Assembly (NCBI GenBank): GCA_025174535.1
Contig: JALBUN010000047.1
Coordinates: 248,001 to 312,000, forward strand
Direction of reading: 5' to 3'
Source of the DNA: Cantharellus purpuraceus
Taxonomy: Eukaryota > Basidiomycota > Agaricomycetes > Cantharellales > Hydnaceae
DNA length: 64,000 nt
Positions 49,701 through 60,991 of this stretch are shown here, in pieces (position 1 is the first letter of the stretch; each line of letters opens with the position of its first letter). The notes under the pieces are model-generated. The model was not told where the DNA came from and did no database searches. It worked only from the letters and a program-made list of their open reading frames with translations. Both the position numbers and the translations under genes were made by a program.

Positions 49701-52700
49701 GATCAGCTGGTGCAACTGCAATTGGCAAACTGTTTGAGCAATGTATGTGATGGCACTCACCACGCTCTTTGAAACGCTGAAGTCTGTTTCAAGCCGCATT
49801 CCATGAGATGATCAATGGTGCCATTCCTCAGGTCATCGAATTGCTCAAAGACAGAGACTGGCATGTCCGATTTGCTAGTGCAAGTGCAGTAGGCAGTCTG
49901 GCTGAGAAACGTATGTGATGGTGCTCACCATACTCTTTGGTAAGGCTGATGCCCATGTCTAGCCGCATTCTATGACACCATCAAAGGCACTGTGCCTGAC
50001 ATCATTGAGTGGCTCGAAGACAGCAACTGGTATGTCCGATCAGCTGGTGCAAGGGCAATAGGCAAACTGGCCGGGAAACGTATGTGATGGCGCCCCCCAC
50101 ACTCTGTGACGAGTCTAATGTTTGTTTTTAGCCCAATTCTATGACACAATTAAGGGTGCTGTCCCTCAGACCATCGAGTTGCTCAAGGACAGGGACTGGC
50201 ATGTCCGATCAGCTGGTGCACATACAATTGGAAAACTGGCTCAGCAATGTATGTAATGTTGCTGATCATGCTCTTTAGTGACACTGATGTCCGTTTCTAG
50301 CCCTGTTCCATGACGCGATTCAGTGTGCCGTCCCTCAGATTGTTGAGTTGCTCAAAGACAGTAGCTGGGATGTTCAGTCAACTGCTACAAAGGTACTTGG
50401 CATTCTCTCTGACCAAAGTACAGTATATTTTTTTCTCCTAGGTCTTTCATGTTGCTAAAACCGAATTTCAGTCGACATTTACCCACAACTGAAGATAGAT
50501 ATAGTCAATTTGCACGCCCAGATTGTCCATGAAAACACTGCTGTTGCGAATGCAGCTGCCATCGTATTTCAAGCAATTGCTCAACGAAGTAGGCCTTCCC
50601 TATCCATGTAATCATCGTTTTATCCTTGCTCATGCATAATTGTAGCCGATCCAGTAAATTGGCTGGGACACGGGCTATCAACATTTCTTGCCCAATCCTC
50701 CTCTTTATCAATGGTTCCCAAAGGCTCCTCACATTCATATGTAGATGTTCGTGGTAAGTTCCCATTTGCTGGCACATTAATCCTCTCACACAGCATTGTG
50801 TCGCAAGGGAGTTCATATAGTAGTCCGATACTGGCTGCCTGTTTAAATATCCATGGCAACAACTGCGAACTTCGTTATAATGGTATCCAATGCCTCTCCT
50901 TATTAGTTTCCTACAGTATGTGGTCCACAATTTGACTTCTCTCACACCAGCACATATCACCTTTGCAGTCCGCAAAAACACAATCTTTATTCCTCACTTC
51001 TCAACACATGTTATCGCACAGCTCCAGTCTCATGTGTCAGAACTGAGGTACAGTGCCACAATGGCTATGGGTACATGCGCCAAATACAGTTTAGTGGCGG
51101 TGCTTATTTCTCGGTGACGAAGCTGATGTCCATGCCTAGCCGTATTCCATGAGCCGATCAAGGGCGCCCTTCCTCAGATCGTTGAATTGCTCAAGGACAG
51201 TGACTTGCGTATCAGATTGGCTGGTGCAGCTGCAATTGGGAAATTAGCTGAACAACGTATGTGATGGTGCTCACCATGGTCTTTGAAGAGCTGATACCCG
51301 TATCTAGCCGCATTCCATGAAACGATCAAGGGTACTGTCCCTCAGATCATTGAATTCCTCAAGGGCAGCGACGCGCGAGTCCGATCGGCCGTGGTAACTG
51401 TCATTAGTAAACTTGCCGAGCAACGTATGTGACAGCGCTCACCGTGCTCTTTGACGAGCTTATGTCCGTATCTAGCTGAATTCCATGAGATGATCCAGAG
51501 TGCCATTCCTCAGATCATCGAGTTGCTCAAGGACAGTTATTTGCGTGTCCGTGCATATGGTGCAGATGCAATTGGGAAACTGGCTGAGCAATGTATGTGA
51601 TCACACTCACCATGGTCTTTCATGAGTTTATGCCCATGTCTAGCCATATTCCATGAGATGATAAAGGGTGCCATTCCTCAGATCATCGAGTTGCTGAAGG
51701 AAAATGACCGGAGTGTCCGATTGACCGCTAAAGATGCAATTGGTAAACTGGCTGAGCAACGTATGTGATTGCGCTCACCATAGTCTTTGATGAGCTTATA
51801 TCCGTGTCTAGCCGAATTCCACGAGACGATCAAGAGTGCCATTCCTCAGATCATTGAGTTTCTCAAGGACAGTGACTTGCGCATTGGATCAGCCTGTGCA
51901 ACTACAATTGGGAAACTAGCTGAGCAACGTATGTGATGGTGCTCACCAGTCTTTGACGAGCTCATGTCCGTGTCTAGCCGAATTCCACGAGACGATCAAG
52001 AGTGCGATTCCTCAGCTCATCGAGTTGCTCAAGGGCAATGACTGGCATGTCCGATCGGCTAGTGCAAGTACAGTGGGCAGGCTGGCTGAGAAACGTGTGT
52101 GATGGTGCTCACCGCGCTCTTTGATGAGCTTATGTCCGTATCTAGCCAAATTCCACGAGATGATCAAGAGTGCCGTTCCTCAGATCATCAAGTTGCTCAA
52201 GGACAATGACTGGCATGTCCGGTCAGCCGGTGCAACTGCAGCAGGCAATCTGGCTGAGAATCGTATGTGATGGTGCTCACCACAGTCCTAGATGAGCTTA
52301 TGTCTGTGTCTAGCCGCATTCTATGACACGATCAAGGACGCCGTTCCTCAGATCGTCGAGTTACTCAAGGATAGAGGCTGGAATGTCCGATCAGCTAGTG
52401 CAAGTGCATTGGGCAGACTGGCTCAGAAACGTACGTGATGGTGCTCACCAGAGTCTTTGACGAGCTTATATCCGTGTCTAGCCGAATTCCACGAGACGAT
52501 CAAGGGTGCCATTCCGCAAATCATTGTGTTGCTCAAGGACAGAGACTGGCATGTTCGATTAGCTAGTGCAAGTGCAGTGGGCAGGCTGGCTGAGCAACGT
52601 ATGTGATGGTGCTCACCATAGTCATTGAGCTTACGTTCGTGTCTAGCCGAATTCCATGAAATAATCAAGGGTGCCATTCCCCGGATCATTGGATTTCTCG

Positions 52701-53579
52701 CGGAAAGTGACATGCATGTCCGATCGGGCGCTGCAACTGCAATTGGGAAACTGGCTGAGCAATGTACGTAATGGAACCCACCCCGCTTTTTAACAGGGCT
52801 GATGACTGTGTCTAGCCGCATTCTATGACGTGATCAAGGGCGCCGTTCCCCAGATCGTCGAGTTGCTCAAGGACAGTGATTCGGATGTCCAATCGGCTGC
52901 TAAAAATGCAATTGGTAAACTGGCTGAACAAAGTCGACGTTTAGACCTGCTTGCAGACCGATTCCTTGATTCATTGCTTTCGTCCTTAATGTCATTACTC
53001 AAGACCGATTCTCCATTCGCCCAGTCTGCTGCCATGGACTTGCTGTCCGACTTGCTGCCCGAGCTGCCCGGTCACGGTTGGGTAACTCTTCTCGATTATA
53101 GCACCATTGCTGATATTTTTCCATTCAGCACTTGCCAGCCTTCCTGATAAATTTACCGTCTCCGATCTTCTGACTGTTCTCAAATGCAAAGATAGCACTG
53201 TCTCGGCCTCCGCTGCCCGCCTTTTTGGTGTACTCGCCACCCGGTCCTACATCAATGGCTCTTTTTCCACAGATCAATTTTCGGCGGCCATTCTGAATGT
53301 CGTTTTGTATGCTTTTGCCTGCCTTGATCATGTAGACGTTGGATTTCAAATATGTGGAACATCCATCCTCAGTGTTTTGATAGATCATGATGGTATATTG
53401 GCATTTCTGCATCTCCTGGTCTGATGATTTACTTTTTTTTTAGGTATTTTTAGGGATATCATTTCAGAAGTTGGTGCCATCCGTGGGTTTATTCAAATGT
53501 TTGCGAAAGATATTTCTCCTCGTCAGCAAGAACAATTACTGTATTCCCTGCAGGAATTCGGCATTTTGACGACCTTGTG
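46373..53579 (+). CDS. DUF6535 membrane protein fused to a long HEAT-repeat array
   Basis: Early exons are 46373-46390, 46446-46494, 46534-46571, 46629-46656, 46718-46914 and 46964-48392. They give a polar N-terminus (MSEQVKHASDLPEAESQ), then SLLVFAGLFAGILTAFLIES and the DUF6535 core with strong helices (WFTSLTFTLIGALAGVLAKG; GYTILLLIVFTAAIYLLG). From 48447 onward each exon is about 117 bp, starts in phase 1 and encodes one repeat like FHETIKGAVPQIIELLKDS then VRSAGATAIGKLAEQ. There are 12 such modules to 50405, a few divergent ones, then 11 more to 52935. The C-terminus (LPDKFTVSDLLTVLK; EQLLYSLQEFGILTTL) ends at 53579. HEAT repeats form protein-binding solenoids; the helices suggest membrane anchoring. 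Function is unknown. All visible repeat exons keep the same phase, so the gene looks intact, but exons between 50645 and 51120 are unresolved. Confidence 0.85.
48447..50405 (+). repeat. HEAT exon-intron array A (12 modules)
   Basis: Exon starts recur about every 168 bp: 48447, 48616, 48782, 48951, 49121, 49289, 49458, 49626, 49794, 49963, 50132 and 50300 (each good to within a few bases). Each module has an exon beginning cc-cattccatgag, a donor gtatgtgat, and an intron ending gtgtctag or similar. Introns are as similar to one another as exons are. Confidence 0.9.
49338..49593 (+). repeat. 256-bp block identical to 51525-51780
   Basis: Every base matches, across part of one HEAT exon, a complete intron, the next exon and part of its intron. 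Flanking modules differ, so this block was copied recently. Confidence 0.93.
50406..51139 (+). other. Divergent module island inside the HEAT array
   Basis: It includes an exon from 50474 (IYPQLKIDIVNLHAQIVHEN), one from 50645 (DPVNWLGHGLSTFLAQSSSL), a segment near 50790-50930 and one from about 50956 (ITFAVRKNTIFIPHFSTH). These are helical and spliced at the same phase but do not match the regular repeat. The exon near 50790-50930 is not open in the expected frame with the junctions I can see. Confidence 0.55.
51140..52935 (+). repeat. HEAT exon-intron array B (11 modules)
   Basis: Exon starts near 51140, 51308, 51475, 51644, 51811, 51978, 52145, 52314, 52481, 52648 and 52817, with the same splice phase and intron words as array A. 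The last module reads straight into the non-repeat C-terminal region. Confidence 0.9.
51525..51780 (+). repeat. 256-bp block identical to 49338-49593
   Basis: Second copy of the exact block, 2,187 bp downstream of the first and in the same orientation. Confidence 0.93.
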
Positions 53580-53582
53580 ATG

Positions 53583-53945
53583 TTGCTTACAGCTCTGTAC
53601 GTAGTTATAAGTGTTGGTAACTCAGCAGCTTCGTGCCCTGTCGGCCTCCAGCGTTTCGGCTCTCATGTCTATGGCGGAACAAGTTTCGGGAGTGCTGATA
53701 CGCTCCTTGACTTGGGGGACGTGTTGGCTTTGACAAATTTGTCTGTGTATGCCGTGGAGTCTATCGAAGAAAGTCTTGAGCTCTCTGTGCTTGCTATCTC
53801 TGAAGATCTGATGGCTATTCAATCTACCCGTAACAAACGAGACCATCACCCGATAAGATCGACATTATATGACTCACGTTTGGCATGTCAAGCAGGTATG
53901 TAACAATCAGCACACTTTCCACGTCTCTACGAATGACGTACTCAT
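53583..53945 (+). repeat. Direct repeat copy 2, downstream of the DUF6535-HEAT gene
   Basis: It starts 4 bp after the HEAT gene stop codon. This copy is open for 108 codons (including VGLQRFGSHVYGGTSFGSAD and ISEDLMAIQSTRN), while the copy at 45031 is broken in that frame and lacks about 66 bp. It may be a remnant of another member of the family or of a neighbouring gene that was duplicated. Confidence 0.8.
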
Positions 53946-55165
53946 GGAACAGCGCTGGCCACCGACAAAAGTAAAGTGTGGACCGAGTCAAGCATTAGAC
54001 AAATATTGCACGCTCAAAATCGTTGTCTCGCTCACAGTAAGCTTGATTAACGGCGCTGTCGGCTCGCCAGCCAGCCAGTTGTTGTTATCAGTAGGCAGGG
54101 ATTGTGTGAAAACAACCAGACGGCGCTGACAGCAGAGATAAATTGGCCGTTTCCTGAGACACAGCGGGGTGAAGTGAACGAGAATTTATGTTTTAAAGAT
54201 GTGCGCAAAACGATTGGATAGAGAAACCGAGGAAGATGAAACAGTGATAAACGTGCAAGCCACCGCAATACTGTTGGCCGTGCTTGATCAAATACCTCAC
54301 AGTACCCACAAGAAATCTAAGGTCAAGCACGAGTTCAGCAAGGATGAAGAATGAGTGTATTTTTTATATGGCGAGAAATCATAATATTCTATCCTTGTCT
54401 TTTCAATGACTGCGATGGTGTTGGATGAAGTTACATGGGAGAAACCCCCCATCATCTGTCTCATGTATGTTTCGCCGTTGTATCTATTGTTGCCAATCGG
54501 CTGTAGAAAGAGACCCACACGACTGCAGCGTGTGTCATCGACGATCCTCCTGGAGTAGATATGAGGCTACCTACTTCCGCCACATAACCCACAGCTCACA
54601 GAAGCTCGGTTGTGGTCGCACTAACTTGATCACAATGCAGCCTGGACCGGAGGCTCTCGGAAAGCATACGCGTACGGAGACCATTTTGCCAGCCGGATTT
54701 TGGCGATGTTTCATTAATGTGTGGCACATCACAGCAGTGACCAGATTCAGTAAAACTTTTGATGAGTGTGGGTGTTCGACTTTCACATGTGCAAAGAATA
54801 GCCCCGGAATGCTTGAGGATATGACGATAGCTAACTTGGAGCCCTGAGTCAAAGGTACTTTTCACATTGTGGCCAACCCCTAGAGCTCAAGGTCATGACA
54901 CTGGACGCTTGGAACTTGAAGCCTAACCATCGTACCTATAATGGTTACTGAGAAAATTTGCACAGTTGATAAACCGGTATTGAACAAAGCCGCTCTAGAA
55001 CATGCATGAGTATCACGTTCCATGCAGACACCACTGTCGCACCAAGATTCAAACAGCCGTGTTGATCATGCGACGTTACGGAGGTCTTCAATTCCTGATC
55101 ACTGATATAAATCCAGATCTGTCCGTTTAATTGTACCTGAAAACCGATTAGTATATCAATTCTAG
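53946..55165. other. 1.2-kb gap, no gene recognised
   Basis: Short open frames only, no domain or repeat recognised. Confidence 0.45.
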
Positions 55166-55578
55166 CAATGCATAGTCACTCCTTCGACAGCGACACCATA
55201 AACCAAGATTGGACATTGGATGCCGACCTCTCCATGTCCACAGTAAGTATTCCGACAGTTAGACCGTTCGGAAAGCTTCGGATTCAACTCAGAACGCCCT
55301 GGTCTTGATGAAGATTCGCTCTATTTCCAACCAATGCATACTTGGATATAGGCGACTCTCCAGGGTCGTAACTATATATACAGAGATGTTGCTGGACCTT
55401 CACAGGGATCGTAGGCAAACCCAATCAACGGGGCAAGAGCACTCTTGGAAAGTCTGGGGTAATCGAGAATGTAAACCCAGGAGGAGCTCGCGTCAACAAT
55501 GGGACAAGGCCTACATTCCTTGTCGGTGTTGACCATGATGGGCAAACGATTGTATCGATGGCATGCCCCTGTAGCGTA
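55166..55578 (+). CDS. Possible small unrecognised gene
   Basis: An ATG at 55166 gives MHSHSFDSDTINQDWTLDAD up to a good donor (gtaagt) at 55242. Further on, 55395-55578 reads NVNPGGARVNNGTRPTFLVG then VDHDGQTIVSMACPCSV and a stop, which looks like protein. The middle exons do not join cleanly in frame. No family recognised; it is a candidate only. Confidence 0.25.
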
Positions 55579-55694
55579 TAAGCTCTACTCGCACAAGTCC
55601 CGCAGATGGTTTAGATGTAGACGTGAGCTATTGGTATGGAAGGTTGTCCTACCACTCTCGGAACGGCATCCAGCCCATTAATATACAGTAGGTA

Positions 55695-56030
55695 TCACCA
55701 GCATGTGCACAGAAGTAGAAGCGTCGTGCGCACCATTGAATCGTGTCCTACAGCATTTGAATGCGGCAACAAGTATGATTTACCCGTCACCGAACTTCTC
55801 CCAGCAAGCCAACACGTCTCGTTGGACGCTACGATCAGAAGCAAGAGCATCACCAGGCTATGCGCAAGTCCGGTACGCATGATGCCATCGGCTGTCGCAG
55901 CTATCAAATACGGCAGGGCAAGCAAAATAACAAGGAGATGCAACGAAAAGCGGACGGAGCACTGAAGGACCACAACGGCGGCGCGCCACGACTCAGAAGC
56001 TGACACACTCCGCTGACTCATCTGAGGCAT
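55695..56030 (-). CDS. Hypothetical short membrane protein
   Basis: A 111-codon minus-strand frame starts from an ATG (MPQMSQRSVSASESWRAAVV) and holds two hydrophobic stretches (LHLLVILLALPYLIAATADG; LAHSLVMLLLLIVASNETC). It is divergent from the Cu-ATPase gene 120 bp away. No homology recognised, and it could be a chance frame. Confidence 0.25.
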   Translation of the reverse strand: MPQMSQRSVSASESWRAAVVVLQCSVRFSLHLLVILLALPYLIAATADGIMRTGLAHSLVMLLLLIVASNETCWLAGRSSVTGKSYLLPHSNAVGHDSMVRTTLLLLCTCW

Positions 56031-56150
56031 TTATTGAAGGGGGATAACAGCAAAAGTGCCTCACTCCAGAGTCTATTTAATGGCGCAATCTTACCAATAC
56101 CCCGTACATTCATTCATCCACCCATAGCACACGTTTTCACCACGACGCCC

Positions 56151-59100
56151 ATGATCTCCAACGCTCACGACCACACGCGCACTACGCTTCGAGTGGACAA
56201 CCTCCACTGCTCGTCATGCGTGGCGTCCATCACAGATATCGTCGCCAGCTACTCCCCCTTTGAAGAGCACGCGAACTCCACGTCGCCCATCACCGACCTT
56301 GACATTTCCCTGCCAGAACGGACCGTGTCTTTCACTCATCCGAAAGGGTTCGATCTGAAGCCGATTCTAAAACAACTCGACGCATCAGGATTTGACGTGT
56401 GGCCACTGCCACCAGACACCGCTACCACACCCCCCACAAAAATCGCTGATCCCTCCAAATGGAGATCCTTCCTCAAAGGCACCTTCGTATATCGAGACGT
56501 CAAGTCCTCTCAACGTCAAACGACCCACAGAGAAATTTGCAGCGCCTGCCGTGCCTTGGAAAGTGCCAGCAATAGCACCGTCGCGAGTGTGGACAGGTTA
56601 GAGAAGCAGGCTCTGCAAGAATCAAGATTTGCCATTGAGGGAATGACATGCAGGTAAGTTGGCAACCCAATGCAAGACCAACATTCTGACCATCGGTCCC
56701 TCATCAGCTCATGCACGTCTGCGATATCCGACATTCTGTCACCTTCATCTGAGCCCGGCATCCGCTCCTGCAAAGTGACGCTGCTGCCCCCCTCTGCGCT
56801 CGTCGTCCACGACGCCAACGCGCTCTCCGTCCATAATATTAAGGAGCTCATCGAGAACGCTGGCTATGGGGCAGAGCTCGTCACGTCCAAGAGCATCTCC
56901 GCGGCCGCCGCTTCTGACTCTCTACAAGACGTGACAACATACAAAGCAAAATTCTCAATCTTGGGCATGACCTGCGCCTCGTGCGTGTCTTCGGTCACAC
57001 GAGCTATGGACAGTGTCCCAGGGACAACCATGGTGTCTGTTGATTTGATTGGCAACACAGGCTCTGTCGTCGTGCCGCGTAAAGAGGATGTGGAGCTCGT
57101 CAGAAGTGAAATTGAAGACGTCGGATTCGAGTGCTCTGTAGTCGAGGTCTCGGAACTCCGAAAAACCAGGGCAACGAATCAATTCATCTCGCGGGTAGTA
57201 ACGATCAGCGTGGACGGCATGTTCTGCGGGTGAGTTGGTTTCAAGTTCTTCATGAGCGAGTTCTGATCGTGATGTTAGGGTATGCGTCACAAAGGTCAAC
57301 AATGCGCTCGCGACTCTTTCGCAATGTCATGGAATCACCTTTGACCCCATCACACTCGACCGCCCTACCACGACCCTCACTTATACACCCCGCCCTCCCT
57401 CGTTCACGCTCAGATTCATTCGCGAAGAAATCGCTTCTCTCGGATTCACAGTCTCGGTTGTCCATGTCGACAGCATCGAGGAGCGTGCCGCTCGCGCTCG
57501 CATGCGCGAGCAACGGCACCTTCTTCTGCGACTGGGCATCACGTTTCTGTTCGCCGTCCCTACCTTCGTCGTTGCCGTGCTCGGCATGTCGCTTCTCAGC
57601 AACACAAACACCTTCCGGAAACAATTGGAGATGCCGGCGTGGGGCAACGCCTCGCGTGGAACCATGATCCTCTTTGCGCTTGCCACGCCTGTCCAATTCG
57701 GGGTTGGCTGGTTCTTTTACGAGCATGCTTGGAAGAGCCTTAGAGGTGTGTGGAGGAGGCGCAAGGCCGGGACAAGCTGGCGGAGGGTCTGGTGGGAACG
57801 GCTCCTCAGATGGGGAAGTATGGACTCTTTAGTGTCACTGGGAACATCTGCGGGGTACTTTGCTAGTCTGGCATTGATGATCTTGGACATCAGGACCACG
57901 CCGGTTCAAGGCATGATGGGGGGTGAGATGGGGTGGTTCGATAGCTCTGTTTTCTTAATGGTATGCGCAGCTGTTCCTGCCGATGGTTGTGATTTTTGCT
58001 TATGCTCACGATACCAGCTATTCATCATTGCCGGCAGGTACTTGGATTCCATAAGCAAGCAGCGGACCGGCGACGCCATCACCACCCTATCTTCCACCAA
58101 ACCATCCACAGGACTGCTCTACTCAACGGTCACATCAACCGTCGCTTCCGAGGCGGTGGACTTCCTCGAAGTGGGGGATGTGCTCCTGGTCCCGGCGGGG
58201 GCCTCGCCGCCCTTGGACGCGGTCCTGACCGATGCAAGTCCGAAGACGACGTTTGACGAGTCGGCGCTTACGGGTGAAGCGCGCCCTGTGTTGAAGGCTC
58301 CCGGCGACGAGGTGTTTGCGGGCACCACAAACGCAGGGCCTGCAGCAGCCATCGTCGCTGTCACCAATGACGTCGGACACACGATGCTGGACGGCATCGT
58401 GGGGGTGGTCCGAGACGCCATGGGAAAGAAGGCGGGCATCGAGCGGATCGCGGATACGGTCACGGGCTATTTCGTGCCCTTTGTGGTATTCGTCGCTTCC
58501 CTGACATTTATCGTGTGGAGTTTGCGTGGGTATTTGGGCGATTTACCGTCTGAATGGATCGATGGTCGCCGGGGTGGTGGCTGGGCGTTGTTTGCCATCC
58601 AGTTTGGGGTTGCGGTCTTGGTGGTGGCATGTCCCTGTGGTGAGTTACACACTTGCGTATATGTGGGTGCAACTGATGGACGTTGGCAAACTTGAAACAG
58701 GCATAGGACTGGCAGCGCCAACGGCACAAATGATTGGCGTGGGTATTGCCGCACAGCATGGCATACTCTCGAACGGGGGCGGCGAGGCGTTCCAGACGAT
58801 CTCATCGATGAACACCGTGGTGCTCGACAAGACGGGCACCTTGACGACCAGCAAATTTACCGTGTCGGACCACAAGCTGTTCGGCGACGGTGCAGGTGCA
58901 TCGCGTGGACTTGTTCTCTCCATGTTACATATAGCAGAACAAACATCGACGCATCCGCTGGCGGTCGGCGTGCGGGACTGGTGCAATGAGCAGCTGTCGT
59001 CTGAAACCGTCGTTCGTCCCGCCCCCGTGGACCTCGTCTCCTCCGAGGAGATTCCCGGCCGAGGTCTTCTCGCCATGCTCAACGTCGCGGGAACCAAAAT

Positions 59101-59998
59101 CGAAGTGGCGATCGGAAACGAGACACTGATGGAGGATGTCAACGCAGTATGGGGAGGAGAGACGTCATCAAAGGACGATCTGCTCGGGTGGAAGATGGCC
59201 GGCAAGAGCGTCGTCGTCTTGTCCGCCCGAGTGATAGCGGAGCCACCGGCGGCGGCACCGGAGGCGATGATGCGCCTGCCTGTCACCGCTGACACCCACA
59301 CCGTCCTGGGCGTGTTCGGCGTGCACGACCCGCCGAGAGCGGAGGCGTCGACCGTGATTGCTGAGCTGCGACAGCTTCACATGGACGTGTGGATGATATC
59401 GGGGGATAATCTCATCACTGCCAACGCCGTCGCGCAAAGCGTGGGCATTGACAAGTCTCACGTCGTCGCCGGCGCGCTGCCACAAGACAAGCAGTCGTGG
59501 GTGAAACAGCTCCAGACGGCGTCAGGAGAGCCGCGTTCCGGGGGCAGGGGCCGGTGGTGGCGGTGGAGGAGAGGCACGCCCGCAAAGCAGAGGACCATTG
59601 TCGCCTTCTGCGGAGACGGCATCAACGACGCGCCCGCCATTGCGCAGGCAGACGTGGGGCTGGCGATGGGGGGCGGATCGGCGGTCGCCGTGTCCACCGC
59701 CGACGTTTGCCTGCTCAGCTCCAACCTGCTGGCCCTCCTGACGGTGCACCACCTGGCGCGCGCGACGCGGCGCAAGATTGTGACCAATTTCGTGTGGGCG
59801 TGCGTGTACAATGTGGCGCTGATGCCTCTGGCGGCGGGGGCGTTTTATTCGCTGGGGCGGACGACGCTGCCGCCGGTGTGGGGCTCTGCGGCCATGGCGC
59901 TGTCGTCCATCTCGGTTGTGGTGAATTCGCTGTTCTTGAGGTGGCTGTATACGCCTCCCAGGGCGGTGCGGAAGTGGACGCGCGGTAACGAGGCGTGA
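56151..59998 (+). CDS. CCC2: Copper-transporting P1B-type ATPase
   Basis: Pumps Cu+ into the secretory pathway, where secreted copper enzymes such as laccase are loaded. Exons: 56151-56653, 56708-57229, 57279-57960, 58018-58639 and 58701-59998, giving 1208 aa. Four N-terminal metal-binding sites are visible: HCSSC (C20, C23), GMTCSSC, GMTCASC and MFCGVC. Core motifs: phosphatase TGEA, channel CPC (774-776, read CPCGIGLAAPT), the phosphorylated Asp of DKTGT (819), the nucleotide-binding HP in STHPLAV, and GDGINDAPAIAQADVGLAMG. The last intron splits the codon right after CPC. A Gly/Arg/Trp-rich insert (GGRGRWWRWRRGTPAKQ) sits just before the GDGIND loop. The start chosen is the first ATG before the first metal site. 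Confidence 0.95.
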
Positions 59999-60071
59999 GG
60001 GGGATGGCGTGACGCTGGTGTTGTACTAGATTTCTCTCGCTGTAGCCATAATTGTAGCAGATAGACGTGTC

Positions 60072-60991
60072 ACTTTTCACCACCACACGGCGCCCTGCAT
60101 AAGACGACGGCCTTGGCGCTCCTGACGTGTCCATCGCTGCCAAACTCGGCTCCGACGTCCACCACGCCACTGGGATGTGAGATTCTGACCAGCCCTTGCT
60201 GTGGCCTGGCGGGGTTCGGGCCTGCTGCTGAACGATGCGCTGGGCGACGGTCATGGGGACGGCGCGGTGGAGTACGCCCATGGACATGGCGTGGATGCTG
60301 ATGGAGGGGTCGAGACCCATGGCGAGGGCGCCTGCGTGTCGACGAGGGAGAGGGTGTATGTGACGTCTGTGCCGTCGGGGTGGGCGACGGCGAGGCGGTC
60401 GACGGGGTTGCCGGTGGGGAGGAGTGTGCCGGTCCTGGCACCGGCGGGAGTGACGAAATTGAGTGGTATCTGTGATGCCTTTCCGGGCACGCCCGCGATG
60501 GAAGTCTGCTGGAGGGGAAAGGTGGTGTGGATCTCCTTGTGGGTGTTGGTGTTCCAGAGGCGGACGGTGCCTAGGGCACAGCCCCCGCCTGATGATGGGC
60601 GTGTGATGTGGGGGGTGCAGATGCCCTCGTCGACAGCGAATGCGCCGGCCATGCACGACAGATTGCCGCAGTGGCCAGAATAGTCGACGTCGGCGTCCCG
60701 GACCCCGACCTGGGCAAAGGTGTACTCTGCGTCCACCCCTGCGGCGGCCCCGTGCGACGACCATGATTTTGGAGAGGGAGGAGACGCCGCCGCCCATGCC
60801 GTCCAGCTGGCGTGCGTGCTGCGGGTCTGGGGAGCCCATGATGCGCGAGAAGATGGGGGACCAGGCGGCGTGCGGTTGATGAAGATGCCCTTGGACGTCC
60901 CGCCGCGGAGGAACGCAGCTGGCAGGGGATTGGCTGTGGTTCTGCGCCATGACGCGGTTTCAGACTCCGCTCCTCCTCCCCTTGATACCAT
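60072..60991 (-). pseudogene. prpF: PrpF-family isomerase, frame-broken
   Basis: The PrpF family isomerises substituted aconitates and related acids. The family order is preserved but spread over three frames: FLRGGTSKGIFINR, then shifted SRIMGSPDPQHARQLDGMGG with SSLSKIMVV, then back to DAEYTFAQVGV with DYSGHCGNLSCMAGAFAVDE and TGTLLPTGNPVDRLAV, then shifted MGVLHRAVPMTVAQR, then shifted ISHPSGVVDVGAEFGSDG ending at 60072. At least four frame changes are needed with no GT-AG introns to explain them. The stretch around INR also looks shortened. This is a pseudogene or a poorly assembled GC-rich region. It converges on the Cu-ATPase 3' end. Confidence 0.75.

Noticed and set aside
48447..52935. 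CRISPR-like or satellite array
   Set aside because: The repeat period is regular, but the units are exon plus intron with coding constraint and conserved splice sites; this is a eukaryotic gene.
52423..53035. Minus-strand frames of 70-130 codons across the HEAT array
   Set aside because: They recur at the module period and are reverse-strand shadows of the repeats.
55575..55578. CaaX-type farnesylation end (ACPCSV) suggesting a mating pheromone
   Set aside because: The Cys is not at the fourth position from the end and the gene model is uncertain.
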